64,000 nt of DNA from Sphingobacterium spiritivorum (GCF_016724845.1 NZ_CP068082.1:2480001-2544000), one strand, 5' to 3'. Shown: positions 25,133-34,268, numbered from the stretch's first letter. Program-made: numbers and translations. The notes: generated by a model not told the origin, from the sequence alone.

Positions 25133-25969
25133 TTATTTTTTGGCGTTATTCAAAGCCTGCGTGTTTAATTTGATATATTCATCATTTTTACCCGCTTTAG
25201 CCATGTCAATACCTTGTTGAGCAGTCTCTGCAGCACCCTTTTTATCTCCGGATTTTAACAGAATCTGTGACTTCCAGTATTTAATCCATGGAGCTTCTGT
25301 GTTTCCCTGATCTGCAATATTTACCCATTCAACAGCTTTTTTGATATCCAGATTGTTGTTGAAATAGTATAATGCTGCTTGAAAATAAGGTTTCTTCTCA
25401 CCTTGCATAGCCTGATCAATAGAAGCTAAAATTTCTTTTGACTGGTCTACCTTGATGTTGAATTGTACCGAGACTTTATCCCATGCGATGCTCACGACAC
25501 CGGATGTCGTCGTTACCTGATCAAAACTGATGGTGAACGTTTCTACTTTATTCGCTAATGTAGTTGGTTTTACATTGAAACGCACAAGATCCTCTTCTTG
25601 TTTATACGTATACGCTCCCCATTGCTTGCTGTTCTTGCTCAGAATAATTGTCCATTCATTTTTGTTAGGGATAGTGAAAATCCCATAAGTACCGGCAGGA
25701 ACTTTTGTTCCCTGAACAGTGACTTCTTCTTCAAATGTCAGTGTTGACACGGTATTGGCACCGGTACGCCACACTTGTCCGTAAGGTACAAGATCACCGA
25801 AAATAGTACGTCCGTTTGTATTAGGTCGGCTATATTTCAATACTACATTGTGAATCCCGATCGCCTGTGTTACTTCAGTAGCGCTGCTAGGCTGAGGTAT
25901 TTTCAGTTGCGCCTGAGCTCCGAAGGCTAAAGCTGAAGCAACTAATAATGTTAAAATTGACTTTTTCAT
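25133..25969 (-). CDS. DUF2911 domain-containing secreted protein
   Basis: 278 residues with a signal peptide (MKKSILTLLVASALAFGAQAQ). Residues ~25-175 are the DUF2911 domain: VVLKYSRPNTNGRTIFG, VPYGQVWRTGANTVSTLTF and GTYGIFTIPNKNEWTIILSK (in part), a beta-sandwich found in many Bacteroidota exported proteins. The C-terminal ~90 residues are helical, resembling a tetratricopeptide pair (KKAVEWVNIADQGNTEAPW; GDKKGAAETAQQGIDMAK). Probably periplasmic; biochemical role unknown. It lies 24 bases after the DUF4091 gene on the same strand and may be cotranscribed with it. Confidence 0.85.
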   Translation of the reverse strand: MKKSILTLLVASALAFGAQAQLKIPQPSSATEVTQAIGIHNVVLKYSRPNTNGRTIFGDLVPYGQVWRTGANTVSTLTFEEEVTVQGTKVPAGTYGIFTIPNKNEWTIILSKNSKQWGAYTYKQEEDLVRFNVKPTTLANKVETFTISFDQVTTTSGVVSIAWDKVSVQFNIKVDQSKEILASIDQAMQGEKKPYFQAALYYFNNNLDIKKAVEWVNIADQGNTEAPWIKYWKSQILLKSGDKKGAAETAQQGIDMAKAGKNDEYIKLNTQALNNAKK

Positions 25970-25993
25970 ATCTGTTTAGTATATTCTTAAATA

Positions 25994-27727
25994 TTATAAG
26001 CTATTCAGGTATTCACGTGCTTTTATTACCTGATCATGAATCGTATTCTGATGGATATTTTTATTGTTGAATTCCTGAATAACAGACTCTAACTTGTTAA
26101 GTTCGGCAGTCTTGCCTTCTTTTTTAAGCTTTTCTCGGATAATTCTGATTTTCTCTGCATCCTGTACTCCTTCAATGAGTTTTTCAAAACGGATTGAAGT
26201 CTTTACATCCGGATAGATAAACCATGCATCGCCTGCCAGCCAGGTCCCGAAACGCGTATCTAAGTTAGGATTTTTGTTCCAACAGTCAAAGGCCCAACGG
26301 AGATATCCGTCAAATCCGCGCTGTACACTATTCCAGGGTAGCCAGGTGGCTTCACTGTAGCCTGAACTGGTAAATGTATTTGGGAAGGGTTCGGTACAGC
26401 AGGTGTAGTAAGTAGTAGTAAGCCCTTTTGCTTTTCTGCTTTCCAATACTTCTTTATCCATGTCTTCCTTCAGCGTAATACAATAATCTGCCAGATCGTC
26501 TGACAATTCTTTATGGTATGTTCCCGCCAGCGAGATTTTGAAAGAAGGATCAGCTTCTTTAATAATGGCAATGGCACTTTGCATCTGATCCATAGGCCTT
26601 TCGTCCATCGCAATAGTAGTACGATCAAAATTACCGGTCTCTTTTAAATGGCGTGCAAAATCCTTCAGCATAGGAAGCCAGTGTTTTTTATACTCTTCAG
26701 ATGTGGGGGCTGCCTTTAAGAAAGTAGTCTTTCCCGTAGCCTCATCTTCATAGTAGAATTTTGGATCCCAGGGAATCATGCTGTAGCAATTAATGAACTT
26801 ACCCATGCCCAGATCGGTCATGAATCTGACCCATTTATCAAAGTTGCTGTAGTCGTATTTCCAGTTGCCATCTTTCGTTTTAATCCATTTGATCATCGTC
26901 TGATATTTATCATACGTCTGACCGTTCCAGGGATCATGAATAATACTGGCGGTAATACTCTTTTGTCCGGCACTGGCTAACTTCTGCATGTAGGGCTTTA
27001 ATATCTCCAGGTGTTTATCCGAAAAAGGCTCTACGTTGTAATAACGTGCGGTAGAGAACGGATTCTGCCAGAGATCAAGATGAAACTGCCACTGGTCACT
27101 GGTGGGTAGTGTATGATCCAGAACCTCTATACTGTAATTGATTTCCTGAGCTTTATTACCACTTTTTGCGATCACCTTACCTTTATAGATGCCAGCTTTG
27201 GTATGCTGCGGAATATCCAGAGATATCCATATCGGTCGGGTTGTGTTTTTATCATACCGGAAGTGCTGTTCATTTTCAATACGGTCAGCCACTAAGATAG
27301 AATCCAGTTTTCCGCTGATACCACAACCTGATTTGAGATTTCCGATAAGATCCGACATCACATAGCTCACATAACTGATGGAGATATGATCTGCGTTTAT
27401 AGTGTTTTTAGGATCAGATGTAAGGTCTGTTGCAGAAAGTTCGATATCCTGAAAATCTTTTGAAGACCATAACACAGCTTGTATTCCGACTTTTTCACCT
27501 TTCCAGGCTTTCTGAGACCAGGATGTCTTCAATACCTGCTGCAGAGGAGGAGTGGTTTTGGAATGACTAAAATTGGTAGATGAAAAGGAAAGATTAATGT
27601 CGGGGCTAACGGTTTTCCAATTAGCAGAACTACCGGGCTTCGGATCAGCAGACTCATGTCCGATCTGCCCGAACAACAAGGTGGAACAAAACAGGGTTAG
27701 ACCTGTTAAAAAGGGTTTAATGCTCAT
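25994..27727 (-). CDS. DUF4091 glycoside hydrolase-like secreted protein
   Basis: 577 residues with a signal peptide (MSIKPFLTGLTLFCSTLLFGQ). An N-terminal beta-sandwich (about 40-200) is followed by a TIM-barrel-like region (FHLDLWQNPFSTARYYNVEP; AMDERPMD; WLPWNSVQRGFDGYLRWAFD), and DUF4091 covers the C-terminal part (WLAGDAWFIYPDVKTSIRFE). Acidic residues in AMDERPMD are candidate catalytic groups, but activity in this family is poorly known. It likely acts on a glycan in the periplasm or outside the cell. A sugar MFS transporter gene lies upstream on the same strand, separated by a terminator. Confidence 0.85.
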   Translation of the reverse strand: MSIKPFLTGLTLFCSTLLFGQIGHESADPKPGSSANWKTVSPDINLSFSSTNFSHSKTTPPLQQVLKTSWSQKAWKGEKVGIQAVLWSSKDFQDIELSATDLTSDPKNTINADHISISYVSYVMSDLIGNLKSGCGISGKLDSILVADRIENEQHFRYDKNTTRPIWISLDIPQHTKAGIYKGKVIAKSGNKAQEINYSIEVLDHTLPTSDQWQFHLDLWQNPFSTARYYNVEPFSDKHLEILKPYMQKLASAGQKSITASIIHDPWNGQTYDKYQTMIKWIKTKDGNWKYDYSNFDKWVRFMTDLGMGKFINCYSMIPWDPKFYYEDEATGKTTFLKAAPTSEEYKKHWLPMLKDFARHLKETGNFDRTTIAMDERPMDQMQSAIAIIKEADPSFKISLAGTYHKELSDDLADYCITLKEDMDKEVLESRKAKGLTTTYYTCCTEPFPNTFTSSGYSEATWLPWNSVQRGFDGYLRWAFDCWNKNPNLDTRFGTWLAGDAWFIYPDVKTSIRFEKLIEGVQDAEKIRIIREKLKKEGKTAELNKLESVIQEFNNKNIHQNTIHDQVIKAREYLNSL

Positions 27728-27750
27728 AGTATTAAGTTGTAATTATGCTA

Positions 27751-27787
27751 AAAAAGCAATTATAATACAGGGTTATAATTGCTTTTT
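27751..27787 (-). terminator. Terminator after the sugar transporter gene
   Basis: AAAAAGCAATTATAA (27751-27765) and TTATAATTGCTTTTT (27773-27787) form a perfect 15-bp stem; on the minus strand it is followed by a run of six T's. It separates the transporter gene from the DUF4091 gene downstream. Confidence 0.8.
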
Positions 27788-27814
27788 AAAAAATTTAAAT
27801 GTCAAAGATTGAAT

Positions 27815-29101
27815 TTATGCTTTACCGACTTTATGTCCTTTGACTGCAAAGAACAGAATGTACAGGTAGGCAGGAACCATGGCATATAAGAATGCGTGTT
27901 GGAAATCTATATGTAAATGATCTTTTAAATATCCGTATACCAAAGGCCAGATAGCACCTCCCGCAATACCCATGATCATAATAGCAGATCCGATTTTCGT
28001 AAATCTACCTAGACCTTTGATGCCAAGAGGGAAGATTGCAGGCCACATTAATGAGTTTGCAATACCCAGAAGAGCAACGAAGATGAAAGATGTAGTGCCG
28101 GTAGTTAATACTGAAATAAGGGTAAAAATAATACCAACAATAGTACATACACGTAGAGCCATCTGCTGGGTTACATATTTAGGGATAGCAATGATACCGA
28201 TAACATATCCAACCAGCATACAGGAAAGTGTAAATGTGGTCGCATAGGTAACAAAAAAGCTATCAATTTTCAATTCCCGGCCATATACACCGATAATATC
28301 TCCGGCCATAACTTCTACAGCAACACAGAAGAATATAGCTAATGATCCCAGAAACAGGTGAGGAAACTGAAATACACTTTGTTTCTGCTGAGTATCTGAA
28401 GCATTCAGTTCGCTACTTTCTTCTTTGTCTACTTCTACATCCGGAAGATGTGCGAATCTGATCACAATGGCAAACACCACAAAAATAACCGCCAATGCAA
28501 TATAAGGTGCATGTACTCTTTGTAGTAAATCATCCAGAATCTGATTTTTTACGAGTTCATCTGTTGTAGCGGCTAGTTTTTCTGTAACTTGATGAGCATC
28601 TTTCAGAAACAGTGTTCCGAAGATAATAGGAACTGTGATCCCTGCTCCTTTATTAAATAATCCGGCTATTGATATACGTTGTGCCGCACTTTCAATGGGG
28701 CCGATGATACTTAAATAAGGATTGACAGCAGTTTGCAATAAAGCCATTGCCGCTCCCTGTACAAAGATTCCGGTAAGGAACAATCCGTAGCTGCGGCTAT
28801 CCGCTGCCGGAATAAAAATTAATGAACCTAATCCAAGAATTACTAAACTGACGATAAGTCCGTTTTTGAAACCGATCTTTTTCAGTATCCATGAACTTGG
28901 TAAAGCCAAAAAGAAATAAGCGATATATGAAGCAAAAGCAACAAAGAAGGCTTGTAAGTCAGTTTCCAAGTTACATGCTATTTTCAGAAAGGGGATTAAT
29001 GTACCGTTGGCCCAGGTAATAAAACCTAAGATAAAAAAGAGGGCACAGCAGATTATCATCGGCCCGAAAGTAGATTGTTGAGTGGTTTTTTGTGGTTCCA
29101 T
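27815..29101 (-). CDS. Sugar MFS transporter (FucP/NagP-like)
   Basis: 428 residues with 12 predicted membrane segments. It begins with the FucP-type pattern (ALFFILGFITWANGTLIPFLK, in part, then QAFFVAFASYIAYFFLALPS). The segment LQTAVNPYLSIIGPIESAAQR and the late GIAGGAIWPLVYGYLKD match the fucose/glucose/N-acetylglucosamine permease family of Bacteroidota. It imports a monosaccharide with protons; the sugar cannot be told from sequence. The upstream region carries two LacI-type operator-like sequences. The nearby DUF4091 hydrolase suggests a small glycan-use locus. Confidence 0.9.
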   Translation of the reverse strand: MEPQKTTQQSTFGPMIICCALFFILGFITWANGTLIPFLKIACNLETDLQAFFVAFASYIAYFFLALPSSWILKKIGFKNGLIVSLVILGLGSLIFIPAADSRSYGLFLTGIFVQGAAMALLQTAVNPYLSIIGPIESAAQRISIAGLFNKGAGITVPIIFGTLFLKDAHQVTEKLAATTDELVKNQILDDLLQRVHAPYIALAVIFVVFAIVIRFAHLPDVEVDKEESSELNASDTQQKQSVFQFPHLFLGSLAIFFCVAVEVMAGDIIGVYGRELKIDSFFVTYATTFTLSCMLVGYVIGIIAIPKYVTQQMALRVCTIVGIIFTLISVLTTGTTSFIFVALLGIANSLMWPAIFPLGIKGLGRFTKIGSAIMIMGIAGGAIWPLVYGYLKDHLHIDFQHAFLYAMVPAYLYILFFAVKGHKVGKA

Positions 29102-29177
29102 GTTTAGGATTATAGATTATTTTATTGTTGAAAAAATCTTTATTACAAGGCTACTGAAATAATTTCACTTTTTATGT

Positions 29178-29200
29178 GCAAATGTTTATGCAAACGTTTG
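29178..29200. promoter_or_regulatory. Two LacI-type operator-like sequences upstream of the sugar transporter
   Basis: GCAAATGTTT (29178-29187) and GCAAACGTTT (29190-29199) are tandem copies 12 bases apart. The second forms the perfect palindrome CAAACGTTTG (29191-29200), resembling LacI/CcpA-type operators. They lie about 80-100 bases before the transporter start on the minus strand. No LacI-family gene is in the window. Confidence 0.45.
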
Positions 29201-29280
29201 TTAAATCGATAGCCAGGTTAAAAAATCCTATAATATTAATAAAAAATCATCAGTTTTATATTAATTATAGTAAGGATATT

Positions 29281-29320
29281 ACAAAAAGAAGAGCGAATCC
29301 AGGGGGTGGAATCGCTCTCA
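29281..29320 (-). terminator. Terminator of the kinase/DinB/thioesterase operon
   Basis: GAGCGAATCCA and TGGAATCGCTC (29291-29317) pair over 10 of 11 positions around a G5 loop. On the minus strand the stem is followed by TTCTTTTTG. It lies about 85 bases after the thioesterase stop. A smaller hairpin, AAACCA/TGGTTT (29339-29356), sits between; the rest of 29102-29402 shows nothing else but the operators above. Confidence 0.75.
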
Positions 29321-29402
29321 AAACCTAAACCGTATCACAAAACCAAGAAAATGGTTTCTATAGGTATTAGACAATGTATTTTTAAAAAAGTTTTGTAACA
29401 AA

Positions 29403-29831
29403 TTATCTTTTTGGAACTATGGCAACCGTAAGTCTCGATATGCAAAGCAATTGCCCGCGATGATTATTAATCCGGATATCCCACACATGCGTAGTTGCAC
29501 CTATATGTAAGGGGCTGCATATGGCTGTTACCTCTTTATCTGTTGCTGATCGTATATGATTAGCATTGATCTCCAGCCCTACACCCATATATTTTTCATC
29601 GTTGACAACCATGTTGGAAGCAATACTTCCTACAGATTCGGCCAATACTACAGATGCTCCTCCATGCAACAGTCCGAATGGCTGTTTGGTTTTTTCGTTG
29701 ACAGGCATGGTTGCCGTAATACTGTTCTCTGTCAGTTCAGTTGCTTTAATACCTAGAAAACCGGTCATATTTTTTGCAAATATGACGTTTAGTTCATCCA
29801 GATTGTATTCTTTAAACCAGATACTACTCAT
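29403..29831 (-). CDS. Hotdog-fold thioesterase (PaaI/MenI type)
   Basis: 142 residues, a single 4HBT hotdog domain. The HGGASVVLAESVGSIAS segment carries the catalytic glutamate, preceded by the LLHGG motif, and VGLEINANHIRSATDKEV is the conserved strand-turn that follows. It resembles PaaI/YdiI thioesterases, which cleave aromatic or DHNA-type acyl-CoA. A menaquinone role (DHNA-CoA) is possible, but no men genes are near. Its start overlaps the end of the DinB gene by eight bases, so both are in the operon started by the histidine kinase. Confidence 0.87.
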   Translation of the reverse strand: MSSIWFKEYNLDELNVIFAKNMTGFLGIKATELTENSITATMPVNEKTKQPFGLLHGGASVVLAESVGSIASNMVVNDEKYMGVGLEINANHIRSATDKEVTAICSPLHIGATTHVWDIRINNHRGQLLCISRLTVAIVPKR

Positions 29832-30345
29832 TGTCAGGATTAAGGTAACGTTCTTGTATGATAAATTTGTGGTGATTCAAGTGGCCGGCTACGATATAGA
29901 CAAAGGCGCGGACACTGATCAGACGGTCAGAAGCCATCCCTTTACGACTCAGTTCTGTTTCATTAAAGGTATGAAACAAAGACAGATTTGATCGTCTCAG
30001 ATAATTGAATTCTTCGATTATACTTTCCAGTGTACGTTCGTTGTGTCGTCCGTTTTGCACAAATTCTTCCTGTTCAAAAGCAGGTAATGAAGTCATATCA
30101 TTTCTTGCAAAGCGCAATGCTCGGTAAGACATGACACGTTCTGCATCCAGAATATGGCACAATACCTCTTTGATAGTCCATTTATCCTCTGCGTATTTGT
30201 ACAGCTCTTTATCTTTGGGGATAGATGATATAAAAGCAGGGAAGGTGTTGAGTTGATCTTCAAGGACTTCCATTACGTCTCCGACAATAGTCTCTATGTA
30301 GTCAGCGTAGATTGCCGGGTATTCATCCGATTTGAGTGGGTTCAT
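29824..30345 (-). CDS. DinB-family protein
   Basis: 173-residue four-helix protein of the DinB/YfiT superfamily. The metal-binding histidine pattern is visible: one in EVLCHILDAERVMSYRALRFA (in part), and one or two in the late YIVAGHLNHHKFII. Such proteins often act as thiol-dependent transferases (bacillithiol S-transferase-like) or remain uncharacterised. It overlaps the kinase gene by 23 bases and the thioesterase gene by eight, so it is translationally coupled to both. The substrate is unknown. Confidence 0.87.
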   Translation of the reverse strand: MNPLKSDEYPAIYADYIETIVGDVMEVLEDQLNTFPAFISSIPKDKELYKYAEDKWTIKEVLCHILDAERVMSYRALRFARNDMTSLPAFEQEEFVQNGRHNERTLESIIEEFNYLRRSNLSLFHTFNETELSRKGMASDRLISVRAFVYIVAGHLNHHKFIIQERYLNPDNE

Positions 30346-31558
30346 ATCTTAAATTGCTCTTTAATACTATTCTAAATGTTGTTCCTTTTCCTATCTCGGA
30401 TTCTTTGACAAAAATCTGTCCTTTATGATAGTCTACCATACGCTTGGTGAGGCTCAGCCCGAGCCCCCATCCTCTTTTACGTGTGGTAAAGCCAGGTTGG
30501 AAGACTGTCTCAAAATTTGATTTTGGAATTCCTTTGCCCGTATCACTAATGTCTATAAAAATTTCTTCTTTTGCAATGTTTTCTGAAATGTTAACACTCA
30601 CCAGCCCCTCCGATTCAATAGCGTTTACTGCATTTTTGAGTAAGTTTTCAAGTATCCAGTCAAACAGAGGCGCATTCAGCTTCGCTTCTATATGGGTGTC
30701 ACCTGTCAGGGTGAATGTAATTTTATCACTCGTCCGTATTCTGAAATAATTGATAAAATCATTTACTATCGTGTAGACATTGTAGTTGGATAAAGAAGGT
30801 ATGGAACCAATCTTGGAAAACCGGTCGGCGACGATCTCCAGCCGTTTGACATCTCTTTCCATTTCGTTCAGAATATTATCATCCTCAGCATCAAACCTCA
30901 TTCTGACAAGTTCCAGCCACCCCATTAAGGAAGAAATAGGCGTGCCGAGCTGATGTGCAGCTTCTTTGGCCATACCTACCCATACCAGATTTTGCTCTGA
31001 CTTCTTAATCGAATTAAATACAGTATAAGCTATTATAAGAAAAATCGCAATAACGGAAAGTTGTACATAGGGAAATATCCGGAGTTGTATCAGTTCGTTG
31101 GAATCCTTATAGAATACCTGCCATTGATCTCCATTGTCCAGGTTAATGGTAATAGGCGGGTGGCTGCGCTTCATCTCTTTCAGTTCTTTCTGAAAGTATC
31201 CGGGATCATAAACAGGGCTGTTGGCTGCAACAGAATCTTGTTCGCTGTGCCTGATATTGGTTTTGGTCGAATCCAGATCCCTCCAGAATATTATGTTATC
31301 TTTCTGATCTGTGATAATCGCCGGTAACGCCAGACTGTCTCTTACAGCATAGATGAAGGTGATAAATTCGTCATCCACATCGGGCATGGTAATAATGCTT
31401 TTGGTACTCATGGCCCATACCTGCGCCTTTGTCCGCTCGGATGCAGACAGATTTTTGACCAGATTATTGGTATAGAAGAGAGAAGCTCCAGCGATGATCG
31501 CTGCAAAAATCAGTAATAAAAATTTCCAGCGTTGTTTGTTGTATTGATAAGGATTCAT
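30323..31558 (-). CDS. Membrane sensor histidine kinase (orphan)
   Basis: About 411 residues from the ATG at 31558 (MNPYQYNKQRWKFLLLIFAA); an in-frame ATG at 31624 would add 22 residues with no benefit. Two membrane segments (about 12-30 and 170-190) flank a ~140-residue periplasmic sensor. The phosphoacceptor region reads EAAHQLGTPISSLMGWLELV (H-Q-L-G-T-P variety), followed by an ATPase domain with N box LLKNAVNAIE, G1 DTGKGIP and G2 RGWGLGLSLTKRMVDYH. No HAMP domain or response regulator gene is adjacent. The stimulus is unknown. Coupled by overlap to dinB-like and thioesterase genes. Confidence 0.9.
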   Translation of the reverse strand: MNPYQYNKQRWKFLLLIFAAIIAGASLFYTNNLVKNLSASERTKAQVWAMSTKSIITMPDVDDEFITFIYAVRDSLALPAIITDQKDNIIFWRDLDSTKTNIRHSEQDSVAANSPVYDPGYFQKELKEMKRSHPPITINLDNGDQWQVFYKDSNELIQLRIFPYVQLSVIAIFLIIAYTVFNSIKKSEQNLVWVGMAKEAAHQLGTPISSLMGWLELVRMRFDAEDDNILNEMERDVKRLEIVADRFSKIGSIPSLSNYNVYTIVNDFINYFRIRTSDKITFTLTGDTHIEAKLNAPLFDWILENLLKNAVNAIESEGLVSVNISENIAKEEIFIDISDTGKGIPKSNFETVFQPGFTTRKRGWGLGLSLTKRMVDYHKGQIFVKESEIGKGTTFRIVLKSNLRYEPTQIG

Positions 31559-31644
31559 GCGCCGACTTTGCAAAATGATGCCGCAAAATAGGGAAAATAG
31601 ATGAGTTGTGATAAATATGGTCAAACTTTAACAGAAGATAACAG

Positions 31645-31677
31645 TTGTCGCAAATAAAAAATTTTATGGTAATTTTG
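31645..31677 (+). promoter_or_regulatory. gltX promoter, apparently leaderless
   Basis: TTG at 31645-31647, 22 bases of spacer and a perfect TAATTTTG at 31670-31677. The gltX ATG begins five bases after the box, where transcription should start, so the mRNA would have almost no 5' leader. Confidence 0.6.
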
Positions 31678-31681
31678 CAGT

Positions 31682-33208
31682 ATGAGTTCTCAAAAAAGAG
31701 TTAGGGTGCGTTTTGCCCCCAGTCCTACCGGCGGTCTGCACTTAGGTGGTGTACGTACAGCCTTATTTAACTATTTGTTTGCACGTCAGCATCAAGGTGA
31801 ATTTATCCTTCGTATTGAGGATACCGATCAGACAAGATTTGTCCCGGGAGCTGAAGAATATATAAACGAATGTCTCGCCTGGTGCGGAATAGTTCCGGAC
31901 GAAAGTCCTTCCAAAGAAGGAGCCTACGGACCATACAGACAGAGTGAGCGTAAACCTTCTTACCGTCAGTATGCGGAACAGCTGGTAGAAAAGGGATTTG
32001 CCTATTATGCGTTTGATACAGCAGAGGAATTGGATGAACAAAGAAAGATTCAGCCTAACTTCAGATACAGTCATGAAAACCGCATGAATCTTCGCAACTC
32101 GTTGAGTCTTCCTGCGGAAGTAACGCAACAATTGCTGACTGAAGGCCATTCACATACTATTCGTATCAAAATGCCTCAGGACGAGACTGTTTCTTTTGAG
32201 GATATGATTCGCGGAAGAGTTAGCTTTGAAACGGGGCTCGTAGATGATAAGGTATTATTGAAAGCTGATGGTATGCCTACTTACCATCTGGCCGTAGTAG
32301 TCGACGATAAAGCAATGGAGATCAGTCATATCTTCAGAGGTGAAGAGTGGCTGCCGTCTGCGCCTGTACATATATTGCTTTGGGAATATCTGGGCTGGGC
32401 TGCTGAAATGCCTCAATGGGCGCATCTGCCGTTAATCCTGAAACCGGATGGAAATGGTAAGCTGAGCAAGCGTGATGGAGACCGTCTTGGATTTCCGGTG
32501 TATGCCATGAACTGGACCGATCCTAAGACCGGAGATCTGACTAAAGGATTTAGAGAATTAGGTTTTTTACCGGAAGCATTTGTTAATATGCTGGGAGTAT
32601 TGGGTTGGAATGATGGTACTGAGCAGGAATTGTTTTCGTTAGCAGAACTGATTGAAAAATTCTCCGTATCACGTGTCAGCAAAGCCGGAGCCAAGTTTGA
32701 TTTTGAAAAAGCAAAATGGTTCAATCATGAGTGGATCAAACGTACCGATGATGCAACTCTGTTACCTAAAATAATAGAAAATATAGAGCAACATGGAGTG
32801 GATACTTCTAAACAATCGGAAGCGTATATGTTGAATGTATTGGGAGCTGTCAAAGAGCGCCTCACCTATGTTGAAGATTTCTGGACACAGGCATCTTTCT
32901 TTTTTGTAACTCCTGAACAATATGATGTGGAAGCTGTAAAACCGAAATGGAATGAACAGAAGACTGCATTTTTTCAGGAAATAATAAACGATTTTGAGCA
33001 GCAGTCTGACTGGACTGCAGCAGTATTAGAACCGTTGTTCAAAGAAAAAATAACAAGTTCAGGTCTGAAGATGGGTGAACTGATGATGCCATACCGTATT
33101 ATGCTGGTAGGCGGAAAGTTTGGCCCCGATGTGTTTCAGATAACAGAACTTTTGGGTAAGGAAGAGGTTATTCGTCGTATTGGCAAAGCATTGCCTTTAT
33201 TTAACTAG
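31682..33208 (+). CDS. gltX: Glutamyl-tRNA synthetase
   Basis: 508-residue class I synthetase. The HIGH-type motif is in RFAPSPTGGLHLGGVRTALF (residues ~10-29) and the KMSKS-type motif is KLSKRDGD near 260. The C-terminal anticodon-binding domain contains WNDGTEQELFSLAELIEKF. It charges tRNA-Glu with glutamate in the cytoplasm. Whether it is discriminating or also charges tRNA-Gln cannot be settled from sequence alone. The length is normal for Bacteroidota GltX. A strong promoter sits directly before the start and a strong terminator follows the stop. Confidence 0.96.
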   Translation: MSSQKRVRVRFAPSPTGGLHLGGVRTALFNYLFARQHQGEFILRIEDTDQTRFVPGAEEYINECLAWCGIVPDESPSKEGAYGPYRQSERKPSYRQYAEQLVEKGFAYYAFDTAEELDEQRKIQPNFRYSHENRMNLRNSLSLPAEVTQQLLTEGHSHTIRIKMPQDETVSFEDMIRGRVSFETGLVDDKVLLKADGMPTYHLAVVVDDKAMEISHIFRGEEWLPSAPVHILLWEYLGWAAEMPQWAHLPLILKPDGNGKLSKRDGDRLGFPVYAMNWTDPKTGDLTKGFRELGFLPEAFVNMLGVLGWNDGTEQELFSLAELIEKFSVSRVSKAGAKFDFEKAKWFNHEWIKRTDDATLLPKIIENIEQHGVDTSKQSEAYMLNVLGAVKERLTYVEDFWTQASFFFVTPEQYDVEAVKPKWNEQKTAFFQEIINDFEQQSDWTAAVLEPLFKEKITSSGLKMGELMMPYRIMLVGGKFGPDVFQITELLGKEEVIRRIGKALPLFN

Positions 33209-33235
33209 AGAATAATCTTAGTACTAAAGGAATGG

Positions 33236-33275
33236 GCCCGTCCGGAATGTAGATATTTCCGGACGGGCTTTTTTT
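33236..33275 (+). terminator. Terminator of gltX
   Basis: GCCCGTCCGGAA (33236-33247) and TTCCGGACGGGC (33257-33268) form a perfect 12-bp stem followed by seven T's. Confidence 0.92.
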
Positions 33276-33372
33276 ATAACAGAAATGATAGATTAATCGT
33301 TTTATGAATGGATCTCAAATAGGTACATTTGAAAGATCAACCATCCCTGTTGCGGATGTAAAAACTACTAAT

Positions 33373-34215
33373 ATGAGAAATATAAAATTCCTTATTTGTG
33401 CACTGATCGCACTAACGACAGTATCGGTCCACGCTCAGAAAAAAGCAGCAGCATATCCGGAGAAGAAATTAAACTGGAAGCTGGGATCACAGGCTTATAC
33501 GTTCAGACTGTTTACCTTTGCTCAGGCTTTAGATAAGATTGACAGTTGTGACCTGCGGTATGTAGAAGCCTTTCCGGGGCAAGATATCGGCGGAGGAATC
33601 GAAGGGAAAATGGACTATAATCTTTCCGAAGAAGGTAAGAAAGCTGTGAAAGCTCTGTTGAAGAAGAAAAATATTTCCCTTCAGGCATATGGAGTGGTAT
33701 CCGGAAAGAATGCTGCGGAATGGGAGAAAATATTTGCTTTCGCAAAATCAATGGATATTCCGGTTATTAATTGTGAACCAAAGGAAGCAGATCTGGAGAC
33801 CGTATCTCAATTATGTGATAAATATGATATCAAAGCAGCTATACATAATCATCCTGACCCTTCTTTCTATTGGAATCCGGATAAAATCCTGACTCTATTG
33901 AAAGGTAAGAGTGCAAGAATGGGCGCTTGTGCGGATGTGGGACACTGGGCACGATCGGGACTTAATCCGGTAGAATCGTTGAAAAAACTGGAAGGACGTG
34001 TTTTTCATGTGCATTTTAAAGATTTGAATGTGTTTGGAGACAAAAAAGCACATGATGTACATTGGGGAACAGGTATTATCGGTATGAAGGATATCATCAA
34101 TGAACTGAAAAGGCAGAAATTTTCAGGGATGATCTCTGCAGAATATGAATACAACTGGGAGAACAATAAAGAGGATGTGAAAGAGAGCGTAGCTAACTTT
34201 AGAAAACAATTGTAA
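33373..34215 (+). CDS. Secreted sugar phosphate isomerase/epimerase-like TIM-barrel protein
   Basis: 280 residues from the ATG at 33373, chosen because it gives a clean signal peptide (MRNIKFLICALIALTTVSVHAQ); an upstream ATG at 33304 would place 23 polar residues before it. The mature part is an AP-endonuclease-2/xylose-isomerase-like barrel: LNWKLGSQAYTFRLFTFAQA, AAIHNHPDPSFYWNP, MGACADVGHWARSG and FHVHFKDLNVFG. The His, Asp and Glu residues in these are typical metal ligands (last one in ISAEYEYNW). Related proteins include ThuE/3-keto-sugar hydratase partners. The substrate is probably a sugar derivative in the periplasm; not determined. Confidence 0.85.
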   Translation: MRNIKFLICALIALTTVSVHAQKKAAAYPEKKLNWKLGSQAYTFRLFTFAQALDKIDSCDLRYVEAFPGQDIGGGIEGKMDYNLSEEGKKAVKALLKKKNISLQAYGVVSGKNAAEWEKIFAFAKSMDIPVINCEPKEADLETVSQLCDKYDIKAAIHNHPDPSFYWNPDKILTLLKGKSARMGACADVGHWARSGLNPVESLKKLEGRVFHVHFKDLNVFGDKKAHDVHWGTGIIGMKDIINELKRQKFSGMISAEYEYNWENNKEDVKESVANFRKQL

Positions 34216-34223
34216 TCCCTTGT

Positions 34224-34268
34224 AAAAAGCCTTCTGCATTATGAGATCATATACAGAAGGCTTTTTTT
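34224..34268. terminator. Bidirectional terminator between isomerase and SNF2 genes
   Basis: AAAAAGCCTTCTG (34224-34236) and CAGAAGGCTTTTT (34254-34266) form a perfect 13-bp stem with T runs on both strands, between the convergent genes. Confidence 0.92.

Noticed and set aside
29350..29400. Short plus-strand frame ATGGTTTCTATA... near the thioesterase
   Set aside because: About 16 codons only, next to a hairpin and without a promoter; no support for a gene.
33304..33372. Upstream ATG of the isomerase gene at 33304
   Set aside because: It would put 23 polar residues in front of a clear signal peptide; the ATG at 33373 is a better start.
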